A DNA stretch of 64,000 nt from Pantoea ananatis LMG 2665 (GCF_000710035.2 NZ_JMJJ01000005.1:434001-498000), one strand, 5' to 3'; shown: positions 35,225 through 45,042, numbered from the stretch's first letter. Numbers and translations are program-made. The notes: generated by a model not told the origin, from the letters alone.

Positions 35225-36689
35225 ATGCAAGTTCCTTAGCAGGTTGGAGCAGCGCGGTGAAGCGCGCCTGATGGGCCGCAAACGCGCTGTTGTCGAGCGG
35301 TTCAAAGATGTCTGACGGGAAATTACGGCTGATGCAGCGGCGCAAATCCGCGACGTCACGCAGTTCACCTAGCGCGATGAGCTGGCAACCCACATTTCCC
35401 AGCGTGGAGGCTTCTACCGGACCGGCAATCACCGGCAGTTGACAGGCATCGGCACACAGCTGGTTGAGTAAAGGATTCTGGCTGCCGCCGCCCACGATAT
35501 GCAGCTGCCGTAGCGGTGTGCCGCGTAGCTGGCCGAGTTCCAGCATTGTCTGGCGATATAAGAGCGCCAGACTGTCAAAGAGGGTGCGTGCCAGTGCGGC
35601 CGCAGTGTGCGGTATCGGCATCGCCTGTTCAGCACAGGCATGTTGGATTGCCTGCACCATGTTGTCTGGGTTAATAAAGCGAGGGTGGTTAGGATCAATG
35701 AGCGAGCGGCAGGCTGGCTGCTTTGCGGCATCCGCAATAAGCAGGGGCAAGTCGCGGATGTTCAGTTCGCTACAGACGCGCTGTAAAAGCCATAGCCCCA
35801 TAATGTTTTTCAGCACCCGGTAACCTTCCGCGCCGCCTTCATTGGTTATGTTGGCCTGTAAAGCAGTCGCATTCACATAGGGTTGGAGACTTTCAATCCC
35901 CATTAGCGACCAGGTACCTGAACTGAGATAGGCTGCATCGTCGTGCATCAGTGGCGTGGCCAGCACCGCGCTGGCCGTATCGTGCGTGGCTACGGCAATC
36001 ACCGGGATCCGCTTGCCGCTGGCGCTGGCCCAGTAACCCACGTTATTGCCCGGTGCATGCGGTGTGCCGAACCAGGCGGAGTCGACGCCAGCCCAGTCCA
36101 GCAAGTCACGATCCCACTCACCACTTTGAATATTCAGTAACTGCGTGGTGGTGGCGTTGGTGTATTCCCAGTTCATTTTGCCGGTGAGGCGATAGTGCAG
36201 ATAGTCTGGAATCATCAGCGCATATTTCACCCTCGCCTGCCAGTCCGGCTGCTGCAGATGTAGCGCGCGCAGCTGATATAGGGTGTTAAATGGCAGAAAC
36301 TGAATGCCGGTGCGCTGGTATATCGCCTGCTGGCCGAGATCGTCAATCGCCCGGGCCATCAGGCCCTCGGTGCGTTTGTCACGGTAGCTCACGGCTTCGC
36401 CAACGCGATGTCCGTCTGCGTCCAGCAGTACCAAATCAACGCCCCAGGTATCAATACCCATGCTGTCCGGCACGATGCCTTCATCATCCAGTTGCTGCAG
36501 TCCGGCGCGAATGTCCTGCTCCAGACGATCCAGATCCCAGCAGTCATAGCCGCTGCGCTGAACCCGCTGATTCGCGAAACGACGGACTTCACGCAGAGCG
36601 ATTTGCTGGTTGTCCGACGTCCACTGCGCAAGCATCACGCGCCCGCTGGATGCGCCTAAATCAATGGCAACGATGTTACGCATATTCAT
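35208..36689 (-). CDS. rhaB: L-rhamnulokinase
   Basis: This 493-residue FGGY-family kinase has the phosphate-1 motif [31 protein letters not shown] with the catalytic aspartate, the [13 protein letters not shown] segment and the C-terminal adenosine motif [19 protein letters not shown]. It phosphorylates L-rhamnulose at O1. The ATG at 36689 has AGGA nine bases upstream. It is the first gene of rhaBADM and is divergent from rhaS across a 288-base control region. Confidence 0.97.
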   Translation of the reverse strand: MNMRNIVAIDLGASSGRVMLAQWTSDNQQIALREVRRFANQRVQRSGYDCWDLDRLEQDIRAGLQQLDDEGIVPDSMGIDTWGVDLVLLDADGHRVGEAVSYRDKRTEGLMARAIDDLGQQAIYQRTGIQFLPFNTLYQLRALHLQQPDWQARVKYALMIPDYLHYRLTGKMNWEYTNATTTQLLNIQSGEWDRDLLDWAGVDSAWFGTPHAPGNNVGYWASASGKRIPVIAVATHDTASAVLATPLMHDDAAYLSSGTWSLMGIESLQPYVNATALQANITNEGGAEGYRVLKNIMGLWLLQRVCSELNIRDLPLLIADAAKQPACRSLIDPNHPRFINPDNMVQAIQHACAEQAMPIPHTAAALARTLFDSLALLYRQTMLELGQLRGTPLRQLHIVGGGSQNPLLNQLCADACQLPVIAGPVEASTLGNVGCQLIALGELRDVADLRRCISRNFPSDIFEPLDNSAFAAHQARFTALLQPAKELAYDKAD

Positions 36690-36797
36690 GGCATGTTTTC
36701 CTGAAATGACATGGCTACAGAATAAAAAGCCTGCAGGCCTGCCACCTTAGGCGCAGTGCCAGCAGAGGATCTTCGCTGGCAGGTTTGCAAAGGTGTT

Positions 36798-36813
36798 CGT
36801 GAGACAGCTCACA
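36798..36813. promoter_or_regulatory. CRP site in the rhaB-rhaS control region
   Basis: CGTGAGACAGCTCACA fits TGTGA-N6-TCACA with one change. It lies near the middle of the 288-base gap between divergent rhaB and rhaS, as in E. coli, where CRP acts with RhaS and RhaR. The RhaS half sites could not be fixed by eye. Confidence 0.7.
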
Positions 36814-36977
36814 GAACCGCGTGACGATAGAGTTGTGAGCTTTGCCGCATTTCTATCAATCACTTAGGCGATCTTAAATAATTCGCCATTTTCTTGCGCC
36901 GCCCCGTTCAAAATTCAAGGTGATGTCCGCAGCGCCTGCGTAGACTCAGTTGCAACATTGTTAACGGAGAGCAAGCC

Positions 36978-37799
36978 ATGACCGTTCTGCATAGCGCGGA
37001 TTTCTTTCCCGCCGGAAATTACGCCATTGCCATCGAGCCACGCGTGCCACAGCAGGCTTTTCCAGAGCATCACCATGATTTCCATGAAATTGTGCTGGTT
37101 GAACAGGGATCAGGTATTCATGTGTTTAATGGTCAGCCGCAGGCGTTGAGTGCCGGTTGCGTGTGCTTTGTACGCGACCACGATCGCCATCTGTATGAAA
37201 AAACCGACAACCTTTGCCTGACCAATGTGCTGTACCGAAGCCCGGGGGCGTTCCGCTTTCTTTCCGGGCTGCAGGCACTATTGCCGCGTGAAGAGGACGG
37301 CCGGTACGCGTCGCACTGGCGCATTAATCAAAAAGTGATGGGGCACGCTTTGCAGTTGGTGACACAGATGAAGCAGCAACCTCTGTGGTCACTCGAACGT
37401 CAGGCACATCAGGAGCAACTCTTTCTGCAAATGCTGGTGTTGCTACGTGAGGCCGCTCGCAATGACAACGCGCAGGACCAGGAAGCCAGACTGCACCGAT
37501 TGCTTGACTGGCTGAATGAGCATTACAGTGAAGAGATCGTATGGGAGGCGCTGGCCGACAGCTTTTCACTGTCGCTGCGTACGCTGCACCGCCAGATGAA
37601 GCAGCAGACAGGCAGTACGCCACAGCGTTATTTGAATCGGCTGCGGTTATTGCAGGCGCGTCATCTGCTTCGCCACAGCGATATGCGTATAACGGACATC
37701 GCCTATCAGTGTGGGTTTGGTGACAGCAACCACTTCTCCACGCTGTTCCGGCGTGAATTTGGCTACGCGCCCCGCATGGAGCGTCAACAGATGTGGTAA
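36978..37799 (+). CDS. rhaS: AraC-family activator RhaS
   Basis: This 273-residue regulator starts [20 protein letters not shown]. It has a cupin-type L-rhamnose-binding domain (residues 1-150, with [19 protein letters not shown]) and a C-terminal AraC DNA-binding domain with two helix-turn-helix motifs ([20 protein letters not shown] and [20 protein letters not shown]). RhaS bound to rhamnose activates rhaBAD and rhaT. It overlaps the region of the rhaR ribosome site; the two genes form one transcript divergent from rhaB. Confidence 0.96.
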   Translation: MTVLHSADFFPAGNYAIAIEPRVPQQAFPEHHHDFHEIVLVEQGSGIHVFNGQPQALSAGCVCFVRDHDRHLYEKTDNLCLTNVLYRSPGAFRFLSGLQALLPREEDGRYASHWRINQKVMGHALQLVTQMKQQPLWSLERQAHQEQLFLQMLVLLREAARNDNAQDQEARLHRLLDWLNEHYSEEIVWEALADSFSLSLRTLHRQMKQQTGSTPQRYLNRLRLLQARHLLRHSDMRITDIAYQCGFGDSNHFSTLFRREFGYAPRMERQQMW

Positions 37800-37813
37800 C
37801 TGGAGCTTTTAAT

Positions 37814-38680
37814 ATGTCGCTAATTCTGTCGCGCGAGGACTACTTTCCTGCCAGAAACCTGCCCATTGCAGTGGCCGAACGTATGCCACAACCCTCTTTC
37901 CCGCCTCATCAACACAGGTTTAGCGAGATTGTAATTGTCTGGCGCGGCAACGGGCTGCACATCCTCAACGATCGCCCCTGGCTGATTACCTGCGGCGATG
38001 TGTTTTATATTCGCGACAGCGACTGCCATAGCTATGACAGCGTCCATGACCTGGCGCTCGACAACATTCTTTATTGCCGCGATCGCTTTCGGCTCGATCT
38101 TGACTGGAGCCAGCTTATACCGCCTCAGGAAGAGAATGCTCAGTCCGGTTGGCGATTAACCACCCACGGTATGGCCCTGGCGCGTGGCGTCATCAGCCAA
38201 CTGGAGCGGGAAAGCCGCAAAAACGATCCCTTGTCCATTCAGCTTTCTGAAGCCTTGTTTTTACAGCTGGCGCTGATTCTGCGCCGCCACGGTTACGCGG
38301 CCGATCGTTCCTGGGCGCTACCGGAAGGCGAACAGCTTGATCTGCTGATGTCGTCGCTGCTGGCCGATATCAGCCGTCCGTTTGACCTCGCCCACTTTTG
38401 CGAGCAGCACCAACTCAGCGAGCGAGCGCTTAAACAGCTGTTTCGCCAGCAAACCGGCATGACAATTGGCCACTATTTGCGTCAGCTTCAACTCTGTCAG
38501 GCAAAATACTTACTGCGCACCCAGGAAAGTTTAATCAGCGAGATTGCTTCACGCTGCGGCTTTGATGACAGTAACTATTTTTCGGTGGTGTTTACGCGTG
38601 AAACCGGCATGACGCCCAGTGCCTGGCGGCAACGTTTTGTACCGCAATGCGCCACGCTAACTGATAACGCAAAAGCCTGA
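37814..38680 (+). CDS. rhaR: AraC-family activator RhaR
   Basis: This 288-residue AraC protein begins [20 protein letters not shown], with TGGAG eight bases before ATG 37814 (an ATG at 37793 inside rhaS is less likely). It carries a cupin domain ([21 protein letters not shown]) and helix-turn-helix motifs [20 protein letters not shown] and [20 protein letters not shown]. RhaR senses L-rhamnose and activates rhaSR expression, the first step of the cascade. Its stop lies within a bidirectional terminator shared with rhaT. Confidence 0.94.
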   Translation: MSLILSREDYFPARNLPIAVAERMPQPSFPPHQHRFSEIVIVWRGNGLHILNDRPWLITCGDVFYIRDSDCHSYDSVHDLALDNILYCRDRFRLDLDWSQLIPPQEENAQSGWRLTTHGMALARGVISQLERESRKNDPLSIQLSEALFLQLALILRRHGYAADRSWALPEGEQLDLLMSSLLADISRPFDLAHFCEQHQLSERALKQLFRQQTGMTIGHYLRQLQLCQAKYLLRTQESLISEIASRCGFDDSNYFSVVFTRETGMTPSAWRQRFVPQCATLTDNAKA

Positions 38681-38704
38681 TACGCGTTAACGCATCAGGC
38701 TTTT
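38671..38704. terminator. bidirectional terminator between rhaR and rhaT
   Basis: AAAAGCCTGAT and ATCAGGCTTTT form an 11-bp stem around GCGTTAACGC. Runs of A and T on the two flanks let it work for both convergent transcripts. It overlaps the rhaR stop codon. Confidence 0.88.
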
Positions 38705-38716
38705 ATCTCTGCGGAG

Positions 38717-39751
38717 TCAGGCAGCCATGCCAAGCCCGACAATATTGGCAGCGATGATAATGACTATGCAGCCAATCGACAGGACGCTAACCGGACGACG
38801 CCCGACAGATTTCCACTCTTTCAGCATCAGTCCGACCAGACCACCACACAGCACATACAGACTCATGTGCAGCATCCAACTGACAAAGTCATATTGCGGT
38901 GGAATTTTGGCATGGCCCCATGCATAGAAAAAGAACTGCAGATACCACATGGTGCCGCCAAGAATAGCGAAAGCGATATTGGCAATTAACAGCGGTTTTG
39001 CCACGGAGAAGTCCCGGCGGAGGGAGAGCTCCGGCTTAACCGCCAGGCGGATAAAGCAGTACGCCAGGTTAATCAGCGCACCACCGCCCATAATCACCAC
39101 ATAGCTGGGTAGCGCCACGTACAGCGGATTAATACCCAGATTAGCTGCCGCAACATGCATCGGCTTTGCGGCATCCATAGCGAAGGACATGCCGGCCGAG
39201 AAAATACCGCAGATAACCGCCAGTATCAGCCCTTTCTTCAGATTAAATTCTTCGGCGTTAATGCCCAGCGCGCGCTCTTTCAGCAAACCGGCTCGCGATA
39301 CAATTGCCACGCCAATCAGCGCGACCAGAACGCCAAGCAGCGTCATACGGCCACCAGCCGAGCTAAAGAGTGCGACAAAACGGCCCTGCAGCAACGGCGT
39401 CATGAGTGTCCCGACGACTAACGTAATGCCGATAGCAATACCGATGCCTAACGACATGCCGAGATAGCGCATGGTCAGGCCGTAGTTAATATTGCCGATG
39501 CCCCACATTGCACCAAACAAAAACACAGGTAGCAGCTGTGACAGACTGAAACTACTGTAGTACGCCCAGAAATTCGGCAGCAGCACGGCACTGACTGCCC
39601 ATGGCAAAATCAGCCACGACATCAAGCCACCTACTGCCCACATGGTTTCCCATGACCATTTTTTGACCTGTTTAAACGGCGCATAAAAACATGCGGCACT
39701 GGCGGCACCCACCAGATGCCAGAAAATACCGGCAATAATGGCACTGTTCAT
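38717..39751 (-). CDS. rhaT: L-rhamnose/proton symporter
   Basis: This 344-residue inner-membrane carrier has ten hydrophobic segments. ATG 39751 gives [20 protein letters not shown], matching E. coli RhaT. Shared blocks are [53 protein letters not shown] segments and [20 protein letters not shown]. It imports L-rhamnose with a proton. It is convergent with rhaSR, as in E. coli, and should be controlled by RhaS and CRP. Confidence 0.96.
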   Translation of the reverse strand: MNSAIIAGIFWHLVGAASAACFYAPFKQVKKWSWETMWAVGGLMSWLILPWAVSAVLLPNFWAYYSSFSLSQLLPVFLFGAMWGIGNINYGLTMRYLGMSLGIGIAIGITLVVGTLMTPLLQGRFVALFSSAGGRMTLLGVLVALIGVAIVSRAGLLKERALGINAEEFNLKKGLILAVICGIFSAGMSFAMDAAKPMHVAAANLGINPLYVALPSYVVIMGGGALINLAYCFIRLAVKPELSLRRDFSVAKPLLIANIAFAILGGTMWYLQFFFYAWGHAKIPPQYDFVSWMLHMSLYVLCGGLVGLMLKEWKSVGRRPVSVLSIGCIVIIIAANIVGLGMAA

Positions 39752-40581
39752 TGTTATTCCTTCGCAAGGTTGAGGCCAAACAGGAAACCGACGTTTCCTG
39801 ATAAGCAGCAGTCTAGTGGGAGCTGCTTTCACTCAGCCTTTGAATGGCTGCCGGAAAACACAGGTCGCTGGCAAAATCCGGTGAATTTTCAACATAAAGA
39901 TCACAAATTCACATTTAAGGACAGTAACCGGACGTTTTACCTAAACCGCTTATTATTCGAGATATTTTTGTTGTTTGTTGTGTTGATCGGCACAGTTTTA
40001 ATCTTACTGCCAGCACGCTTATTAACGTGGCAATGACATAAAGTTGAGCTGCGGGTTCGCTGCAAAGATGGTTTGGCGGACGAAGAGGGAAAACGGTCGG
40101 CAGAAAAGGTTTGTGATATGAATCAAGGCTAGTGGGGATACTGTGATCAGCGGGAGATCGCATGATGTTGGATAAGCACTCTACGATTCAGCGCAGTAGT
40201 CGCTGCGCATGTTATTAACTGCAGTCACGCAATGAGACGTTTGCGTGGCAGGGCAAACCGAAAGGACAATTGGCCGGGGATGCCTCCCGTAAAAAGCCTA
40301 CCGCTTCGTCATTGACTGCGCGGGCAGGCACGGGCTTATCGCCATCCCAGGCGTTCCGGCATTTGCTGGCGAATACAGGGTTCCAGCCCGTCGACCCTTT
40401 TTATAAGACGCTGACCGCTCAGATAACAAAACACGCCGTGGAAATGCTGGCTTCGTCGTGTCTTTCTTCCCTTCCCTGCCATCTGCAGTGTGGCTTTGGC
40501 AAAGATAAAAAGGTGTATCGTCGTAATCTGTTTCACTCTGTTTTCACATAACGTTAACGAGTTAAAAGCGGAGCCCTGCAT
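39752..40581. other. rhaT-aldA intergenic region, no clear gene
   Basis: This 830-base stretch between divergent rhaT and aldA contains their promoters. A 93-codon frame (40270-40551, reading KKPTASSLTARAGTGLSPSQ) extends upstream without a start or ribosome site and matches nothing I know; it may be the remnant of a lost gene. An AGTTGAGCT-type or CRP element could not be fixed. Confidence 0.5.
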
Positions 40582-42009
40582 ATGACAACACATCATCAAC
40601 ATTTCATTAATGGTGTTTTTGTGCCTAATCACAGCGATAAGTGGATTGAAGTGATTAATCCTGCTACCGAAGCGCTACTGTCACGCATTCCTCAAGGCAC
40701 GCGTCAGGACGCCGCAGACGCTATCGCCGCTGCCGATGCCGCGCAGCCGGGCTGGGAAGCCTTACCGGCCGTGGAGCGCGGCAGCTGGCTGCGTAAAATT
40801 GCCACAGCCATTCGTCAGCGTGAACCCGAACTCAGCGCCACTATCGTGGCAGAAGGCGGTAAAACCCAGGGGCTGGCAAAAACCGAAGTGCTTTTTACTG
40901 CTGATTACCTGGACTACATGTCCGAATGGGCGCGACGCTACGAAGGTGAGATTGTGAACAGCGATCGTCCTAATGAAAATATTTTCGTCTTTAAAAAAGC
41001 GATTGGCGTTACTACCGGCATCTTACCGTGGAACTTCCCGTTTTTTTTGATTGCGCGTAAAGCGGCGCCGGCACTGATTACCGGCAATACGATTGCGATA
41101 AAACCGAGTGAGTTGACGCCCAATAACGCGGCCCTGTTTGCACAGATCGTTGCGGATATCGGCCTTCCAAAAGGTGTGTTCAATGTTGTTTACGGCTACG
41201 GCCCTGAGATCGGTCAGGAGCTGGCTGGCAACGAAAAAGTGGGGTTGGTAAGCCTGACGGGCAGCGTTAATGCCGGGATTGCCGCCATGGAAGCGGCAGC
41301 AAAAAACGTTACCAAAGTCTCTCTGGAGCTGGGGGGTAAAGCGCCGGCCATTGTAATGGATGATGCCGACCTCGATCTGGCAGTAAAGGCCATTGTCAGC
41401 TCACGCGTCATTAATACAGGTCAGGTCTGCAACTGCGCAGAGCGGGTTTATGTACAGGAAGGGATTTATGACCGCTTTATCAGCGCACTGACAGAGGCGA
41501 TGCAACACGTGACGTTTGGCAATCCGGCTGAAAAAAACGATATCGATATGGGGCCACTGATCACCGCCGCCGCGCTGGCGCGGGTTGAGCAAAAAGTTGC
41601 CAGGGCAGTAGAAGAAGGCGGCAGGGTTGTATTGGGCGGTAAACGGGCGGGCCGCAAGGGCTTTTACTTCGAGCCCACGATTATTACCGGCGTACGCCAA
41701 GAGATGGAGATTATGCGTGAGGAAATTTTTGGCCCGGTGCTTCCTGTAATGACCTTTAAAACGCTCGAAGAAGCTATCGCACTGGCCAATGACTGTGAGT
41801 ACGGCCTGACTTCCTCAATCTACACTCAGAACCTGACCACCACGATGACCGCCCTGCGTCAGCTGAAGTTTGGTGAAACCTACGTTAACCGCGAGAATTT
41901 TGAAGCCATGCAGGGATTCCATGCCGGCTGGCGCAAGTCGGGCATCGGCGGTGCTGATGGTCGCCATGGGCTCGAGGAATATCTGCAAACGCATGTTGTG
42001 TATTTGTAG
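40582..42009 (+). CDS. aldA: lactaldehyde/aldehyde dehydrogenase AldA
   Basis: This 475-residue ALDH is colinear with E. coli AldA: EVINPATEALLSRIPQGT, FTADYLDYMSEWARRYEGE, the cofactor segment GVTTGILPWNFPFFLIARKA, VSLELGGKAPAIVMDDADLD with the general base, the catalytic cysteine in GQVCNCAERVYVQ, and FEAMQGFHAGWRKSGIGGAD. It oxidises L-lactaldehyde to L-lactate under aerobic conditions, the aldehyde coming from RhaD. Its linkage to the rha genes supports the role; in E. coli aldA is not beside the rha locus. It also accepts glycolaldehyde. Confidence 0.94.
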   Translation: MTTHHQHFINGVFVPNHSDKWIEVINPATEALLSRIPQGTRQDAADAIAAADAAQPGWEALPAVERGSWLRKIATAIRQREPELSATIVAEGGKTQGLAKTEVLFTADYLDYMSEWARRYEGEIVNSDRPNENIFVFKKAIGVTTGILPWNFPFFLIARKAAPALITGNTIAIKPSELTPNNAALFAQIVADIGLPKGVFNVVYGYGPEIGQELAGNEKVGLVSLTGSVNAGIAAMEAAAKNVTKVSLELGGKAPAIVMDDADLDLAVKAIVSSRVINTGQVCNCAERVYVQEGIYDRFISALTEAMQHVTFGNPAEKNDIDMGPLITAAALARVEQKVARAVEEGGRVVLGGKRAGRKGFYFEPTIITGVRQEMEIMREEIFGPVLPVMTFKTLEEAIALANDCEYGLTSSIYTQNLTTTMTALRQLKFGETYVNRENFEAMQGFHAGWRKSGIGGADGRHGLEEYLQTHVVYL

Positions 42010-42065
42010 TGTTAACGACGGCGGTTTGCGGCCCTGCCGGGTCGCACCCTGAGGAGGTTAAACGG

Positions 42066-42137
42066 ATGGCATTTCCTTATTGGCAACTGAATTCACGCGG
42101 TGAAGGAAACCGCGTTATCTGTTTGTTCTGCCAATAA
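42066..42137 (+). CDS. possible 23-residue small protein
   Basis: The frame reads MAFPYWQLNSRGEGNRVICL and ends FCQ. It is preceded by a near-perfect GAGGAGG ribosome site eight bases before the ATG, 56 bases after the aldA stop. It contains a CxxC pair (CLFC). It could be a real small protein co-transcribed with aldA or a chance frame. There is no homologue that I recognise. Confidence 0.3.
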   Translation: MAFPYWQLNSRGEGNRVICLFCQ

Positions 42138-42234
42138 AGTAGGCCAGGCGGTTTTATGCTCACCTGACCTGAATTCAAGGGGCAACCCGCAACGCTGCCT
42201 TTGAGAAGTGAGCAATCAATCACACCTTTCCGTT

Positions 42235-42456
42235 TTATGACTTATCGACCCGCAGCACAATGCATCCTTCGCTAATTTCTGCCGAGACCCGCGTGCCGGT
42301 ATCAAATCCGGCTTCACGCAACCATTTGCCGCTGATATTCAGCGCAGGCGTGCTGGTGTCGCCAAAATTAGGTACGTAGCCGACTTTGTACCGGCGCTGA
42401 GTTTTTGAAATCGCGGAAGACGGTTTCTGAACAAGATTAAGCGTGGTAACAGACAT
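42235..42456 (-). CDS. SymE-family protein (AbrB-like fold)
   Basis: This 73-residue protein contains the SymE core: RRYKVGYVPN, then PALNISGKWLREAGFDTGTR and EGCIVLRV. E. coli SymE is an SOS-induced toxin with an AbrB-derived fold, reported to be held down by the antisense RNA SymR and to cleave RNA or act on the nucleoid. This copy is short and lacks the C-terminal extension of E. coli SymE. It lies 302 bases downstream of the hcp-linked gene on the same strand. Short SymE relatives are often found beside secreted-toxin loci, so an accessory role there is possible. Confidence 0.78.
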   Translation of the reverse strand: MSVTTLNLVQKPSSAISKTQRRYKVGYVPNFGDTSTPALNISGKWLREAGFDTGTRVSAEISEGCIVLRVDKS

Positions 42457-42583
42457 TGAATAATCTCCCTTATTTGATGATGGTGTATTTACACAATGCG
42501 CCAGCCATGGCTGTAAAAAATTAAAAGCATATCTGTTAAAAATTTATGCTGGCTGTCTGGCCAGTAGCGTTTTTAGCGTCCCG

Positions 42584-42608
42584 TTATCTGCTTTTACAAA
42601 GCAGATAA
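42584..42608. repeat. inverted repeat between the symE-like and effector-like genes
   Basis: TTATCTGCTTT and AAAGCAGATAA form perfect 11-base arms around a 3-base loop in the 302-base gap. There is no U-run on either strand long enough for a clear terminator. It could be an operator or an RNA hairpin, for example part of a regulator of symE. Confidence 0.7.
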
Positions 42609-42758
42609 AACATAGCGCCTGAAGTAGATGATAACAAGCCAGGTGCTGGAACCCGGCTCGCACAATTTGACTTATGCCCCTTTTATCAAGGATCATTCAT
42701 CTGGGTTGCCGAAGCGTTAAAATGCACCATCTGGAGGTTTAGATTGACGGGCGCGGAA

Positions 42759-43589
42759 TTAGGGAATATCCATCGCAGTCAGGTAGCCATATTCAATCTT
42801 TGTTAAAGTCAATTGCTCATTCTGATTAAAAAACAGCTTCACAAAATTCGCACTATCACCAATGAGCTCGACGCGCTGATACTCTGTAAAAGTAAATTGA
42901 TTTAAAATATACGACATTCTTTCACGGTGTGCTGCTGGAATAGGGTTTTTAGATATGACCTCCCCTGCAAAAGTCGGCTCTGTGTCTTTGGAGGGTTTAA
43001 AATTATGTTTTTTCAACTTTGCCTTCTGAGAAAAAGCAACGAGCGCATCATGCGCGCTGTTAAAATTGTCTGCCAGATTTTTCAAATGCGCAGCTAATTG
43101 ATTAATTGACAGGGTGCGGTTATTTGAATGGTACGATAAACCAATTCCGCCAAGACTCGCCACAGCAGGGACGATACTTCGTCCAACGATGCTAAATAAA
43201 CCTGCAGTTGAGGTCCAAAAGATTGCCAATAAGGTGGCTGAACTTAACGCAACGGCTCCCATTGAAGTGGTATTATAATGCTGTACAGGAATGCCGAGTA
43301 TGCGATTGTTAATATGCTTTATCTCACCATTCGGCCGCCGCCCTGTAGCCTGCTCTGTGGGAGGATTTTTAAAACGACTGTTACTGTTATTTTTATAATC
43401 GTTCAACGCACTGGCAATAACACTGGTTTCCCTTTTAGAAAGACTGGCAATTTCCATCGGCTCAAGCGAACTCATCAGAATCAATGATTCTTTGAGAATT
43501 TCAGAGGGTAAAAAGCTGCCTGAAGTATCAGAATTTAAACTGGGATTCGTCGTGAGTCCCTCAATCACATGTATGCCTGGAAATGCCAT
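42759..43589 (-). CDS. unrecognised protein downstream of hcp, candidate type VI effector
   Basis: This 276-residue protein starts MAFPGIHVIEGLTTNPSLNS after a GAGG ribosome site and follows the second hcp gene by 35 bases. I do not recognise a family. Residues about 107-135 (GAVALSSATLLAIFWTS) and 137-152 (SIVPAVASLGGIGL) form a central hydrophobic hairpin flanked by charged, soluble regions. The N-terminal 100 residues are rich in S, N and T, and there is no signal peptide. The layout recalls pore-forming effectors carried by the Hcp tube. No immunity gene is obvious; the next gene on the strand is the symE-like one. Confidence 0.65.
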   Translation of the reverse strand: MAFPGIHVIEGLTTNPSLNSDTSGSFLPSEILKESLILMSSLEPMEIASLSKRETSVIASALNDYKNNSNSRFKNPPTEQATGRRPNGEIKHINNRILGIPVQHYNTTSMGAVALSSATLLAIFWTSTAGLFSIVGRSIVPAVASLGGIGLSYHSNNRTLSINQLAAHLKNLADNFNSAHDALVAFSQKAKLKKHNFKPSKDTEPTFAGEVISKNPIPAAHRERMSYILNQFTFTEYQRVELIGDSANFVKLFFNQNEQLTLTKIEYGYLTAMDIP

Positions 43590-43624
43590 AATAACCTCTT
43601 TTTAAGATGTAACAGTTCCTTTGA

Positions 43625-44107
43625 TTAGCTTTCTTTATTTTTCTTGATATCCCAACCCATCTGCACAGAAGCGGCTTTCGTTCCCTGAGAAGCCTGTTCC
43701 CAGTATTCCAGCGCAACCTTGCTGGCTTGAAAGGAATACTGCATACCCAGCGTGGACGCGTGACCAATGCCGGTAAAGTCAGTCTGCGTAACCAGCACAT
43801 CTTCAAGCGTGATGCGAGTATATTCCACTTCCTGCCCGCCTGCCTTGCAAACAGACAGCTGAATTTTTGGCAGATGTTTACCACTGGCACAATATTTCAC
43901 TAACGCCGGTGTGGCCTTATCGATCAATGCCTCAACGCTTAAATCGCGATAATTCACTTTTCCCGCACCGCCACCACCGCCAACGGACATATTACCTGGT
44001 TGCTGCGCGCCCCAGTTAAATGACAGAACATCTATCCATTTTTTATGGTTTGCATTTTGCGACTCACCTTCAATTCCATCTATTTTCAAAAAGATATCAA
44101 TAGCCAT
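43625..44107 (-). CDS. hcp: type VI secretion tube protein Hcp, copy 2
   Basis: This 160-residue protein starts MAIDIFLKIDGIEGESQNAN and has the Hcp hallmarks VLSFNWGAQQPGN, a VGGGGGAGKVNY glycine loop, HLPKIQLSVCKAGGQEVEY and the late QYSFQASKVALEYWEQ. Hcp forms hexameric rings that stack into the inner tube and carry small effectors. It lies 30 bases after a very similar copy. The C-terminus (GWDIKKNKES) is the normal length, so no toxin domain is fused. No other type VI genes (tssB, tssC, vgrG, clpV) are in the window. Confidence 0.93.
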   Translation of the reverse strand: MAIDIFLKIDGIEGESQNANHKKWIDVLSFNWGAQQPGNMSVGGGGGAGKVNYRDLSVEALIDKATPALVKYCASGKHLPKIQLSVCKAGGQEVEYTRITLEDVLVTQTDFTGIGHASTLGMQYSFQASKVALEYWEQASQGTKAASVQMGWDIKKNKES

Positions 44108-44137
44108 TTTTCACCTTTATTTTAAGGGCGGATTAAC

Positions 44138-44620
44138 TCAGCTCTCTTTATTTTGTTTAATATCCCAACCAGCTTTGCTTTCCGCCCCTTTGGTACCGCT
44201 GGCACTTTGTTCCCAGTAGCTGGTAGACACTTTGGATGCCTGAAAGGCGTAGTCCACCACAATGGTGTCACCTTGCCCTACTCCGTTAAAATCCGTTGCC
44301 GTAACCAGTACATCTTCCAGCACAATCTTCGTGTACTCAATTTGGTTGCCACCGGCTTTGCAAACCGACAGTTCTATCTTTGAAACATGCTTTCCGCTGG
44401 AGCAGTATTTAAGAATGGCAGCAGTGGATTTGTCGATTAACGCTTTAACACGCAGATCGTTGAAATTCACTTTTCCTGAGCCGCCACCGCCACCTACCGC
44501 CATATTACCGGGTTGCGAAGCCCCCCAGTTAAATGAGAGCACGTCGGTCCATCCTTTATGATTGCTGTCCTGTGATTCTCCAGTAGTCCCTTCAACTTTC
44601 AAATAAATATCAATCGCCAT
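44138..44620 (-). CDS. hcp: type VI secretion tube protein Hcp, copy 1
   Basis: This 160-residue Hcp reads MAIDIYLKVEGTTGESQDSN, VLSFNWGASQPGNMAVGGGG, SGKVNFNDLRVKALIDKST and YAFQASKVSTSYWEQSASGT. It is a clear paralogue of the next gene, with the same start, length and GWDIKQNKES tail but many substitutions in the middle. The two hcp genes and the 276-residue gene are closely spaced and co-oriented, so they probably share a promoter in the AT-rich region upstream (44621-45045). Two different Hcp versions beside one candidate effector suggest tube specialisation. Confidence 0.93.
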   Translation of the reverse strand: MAIDIYLKVEGTTGESQDSNHKGWTDVLSFNWGASQPGNMAVGGGGGSGKVNFNDLRVKALIDKSTAAILKYCSSGKHVSKIELSVCKAGGNQIEYTKIVLEDVLVTATDFNGVGQGDTIVVDYAFQASKVSTSYWEQSASGTKGAESKAGWDIKQNKES

Positions 44621-45042
44621 TAATTTTTTCCGATTACGCTGTGATAATGATGAAACGGGTGTTGCAATCCGTTATATTCGGCAGGTTCAGACAGAATTTA
44701 GAGCCATTTGCATTAAGAAACAGGCAGCAGCATGTCAATGCTGTTGCATCGTGCTAACAGAAATAGTAACGCCTGAGAGTTTTCTCAGTAAATATGAATA
44801 TGTCAGGTAAACAGAATACAGTTAACCTTGAAGGCCTTTATACATTAATAAAATTAACACAACTTCATGTCAATTAATTTACAACTAACAATGTATTATT
44901 GAGATAAATCTGAAAGCTGATGTTTTCAGCGGCTGATAGTTTCAGAGGTTAATAACGCTAAACATCTCGCTGCACTGGCCAGCAATATTATCGGCGGGGA
45001 ATGTGAGAAATATTACAGTAGAAGAGGCATTATTATTTTAGT
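44621..45042. other. AT-rich region upstream of hcp, no gene seen
   Basis: The sequence is clearly richer in A and T than its flanks (for example near 44805-44900), as is common for horizontally acquired, H-NS-silenced DNA. It must hold the hcp promoter. No frame, repeat or RNA gene could be supported. Confidence 0.5.

Noticed and set aside
33968..35368. Longer rhaA reading from 35368
   Set aside because: The extra 48 codons overlap rhaB and have no similarity to RhaA; ATG 35224 matches the family start.
38717..39832. Longer rhaT reading from 39832
   Set aside because: The extra 27 residues are charged and not part of RhaT; ATG 39751 matches the E. coli start.
40270..40551. 93-codon frame upstream of aldA
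   Set aside because: No start codon context and no known motif; it may be a remnant but I cannot support a gene.
42549..42564. Possible LexA box (CTG-N10-CAG) near the SymE-like gene
   Set aside because: CTGGCTGTCTGGCCAG lacks the CTGT/ACAG core and the AT-rich centre of a real LexA site.
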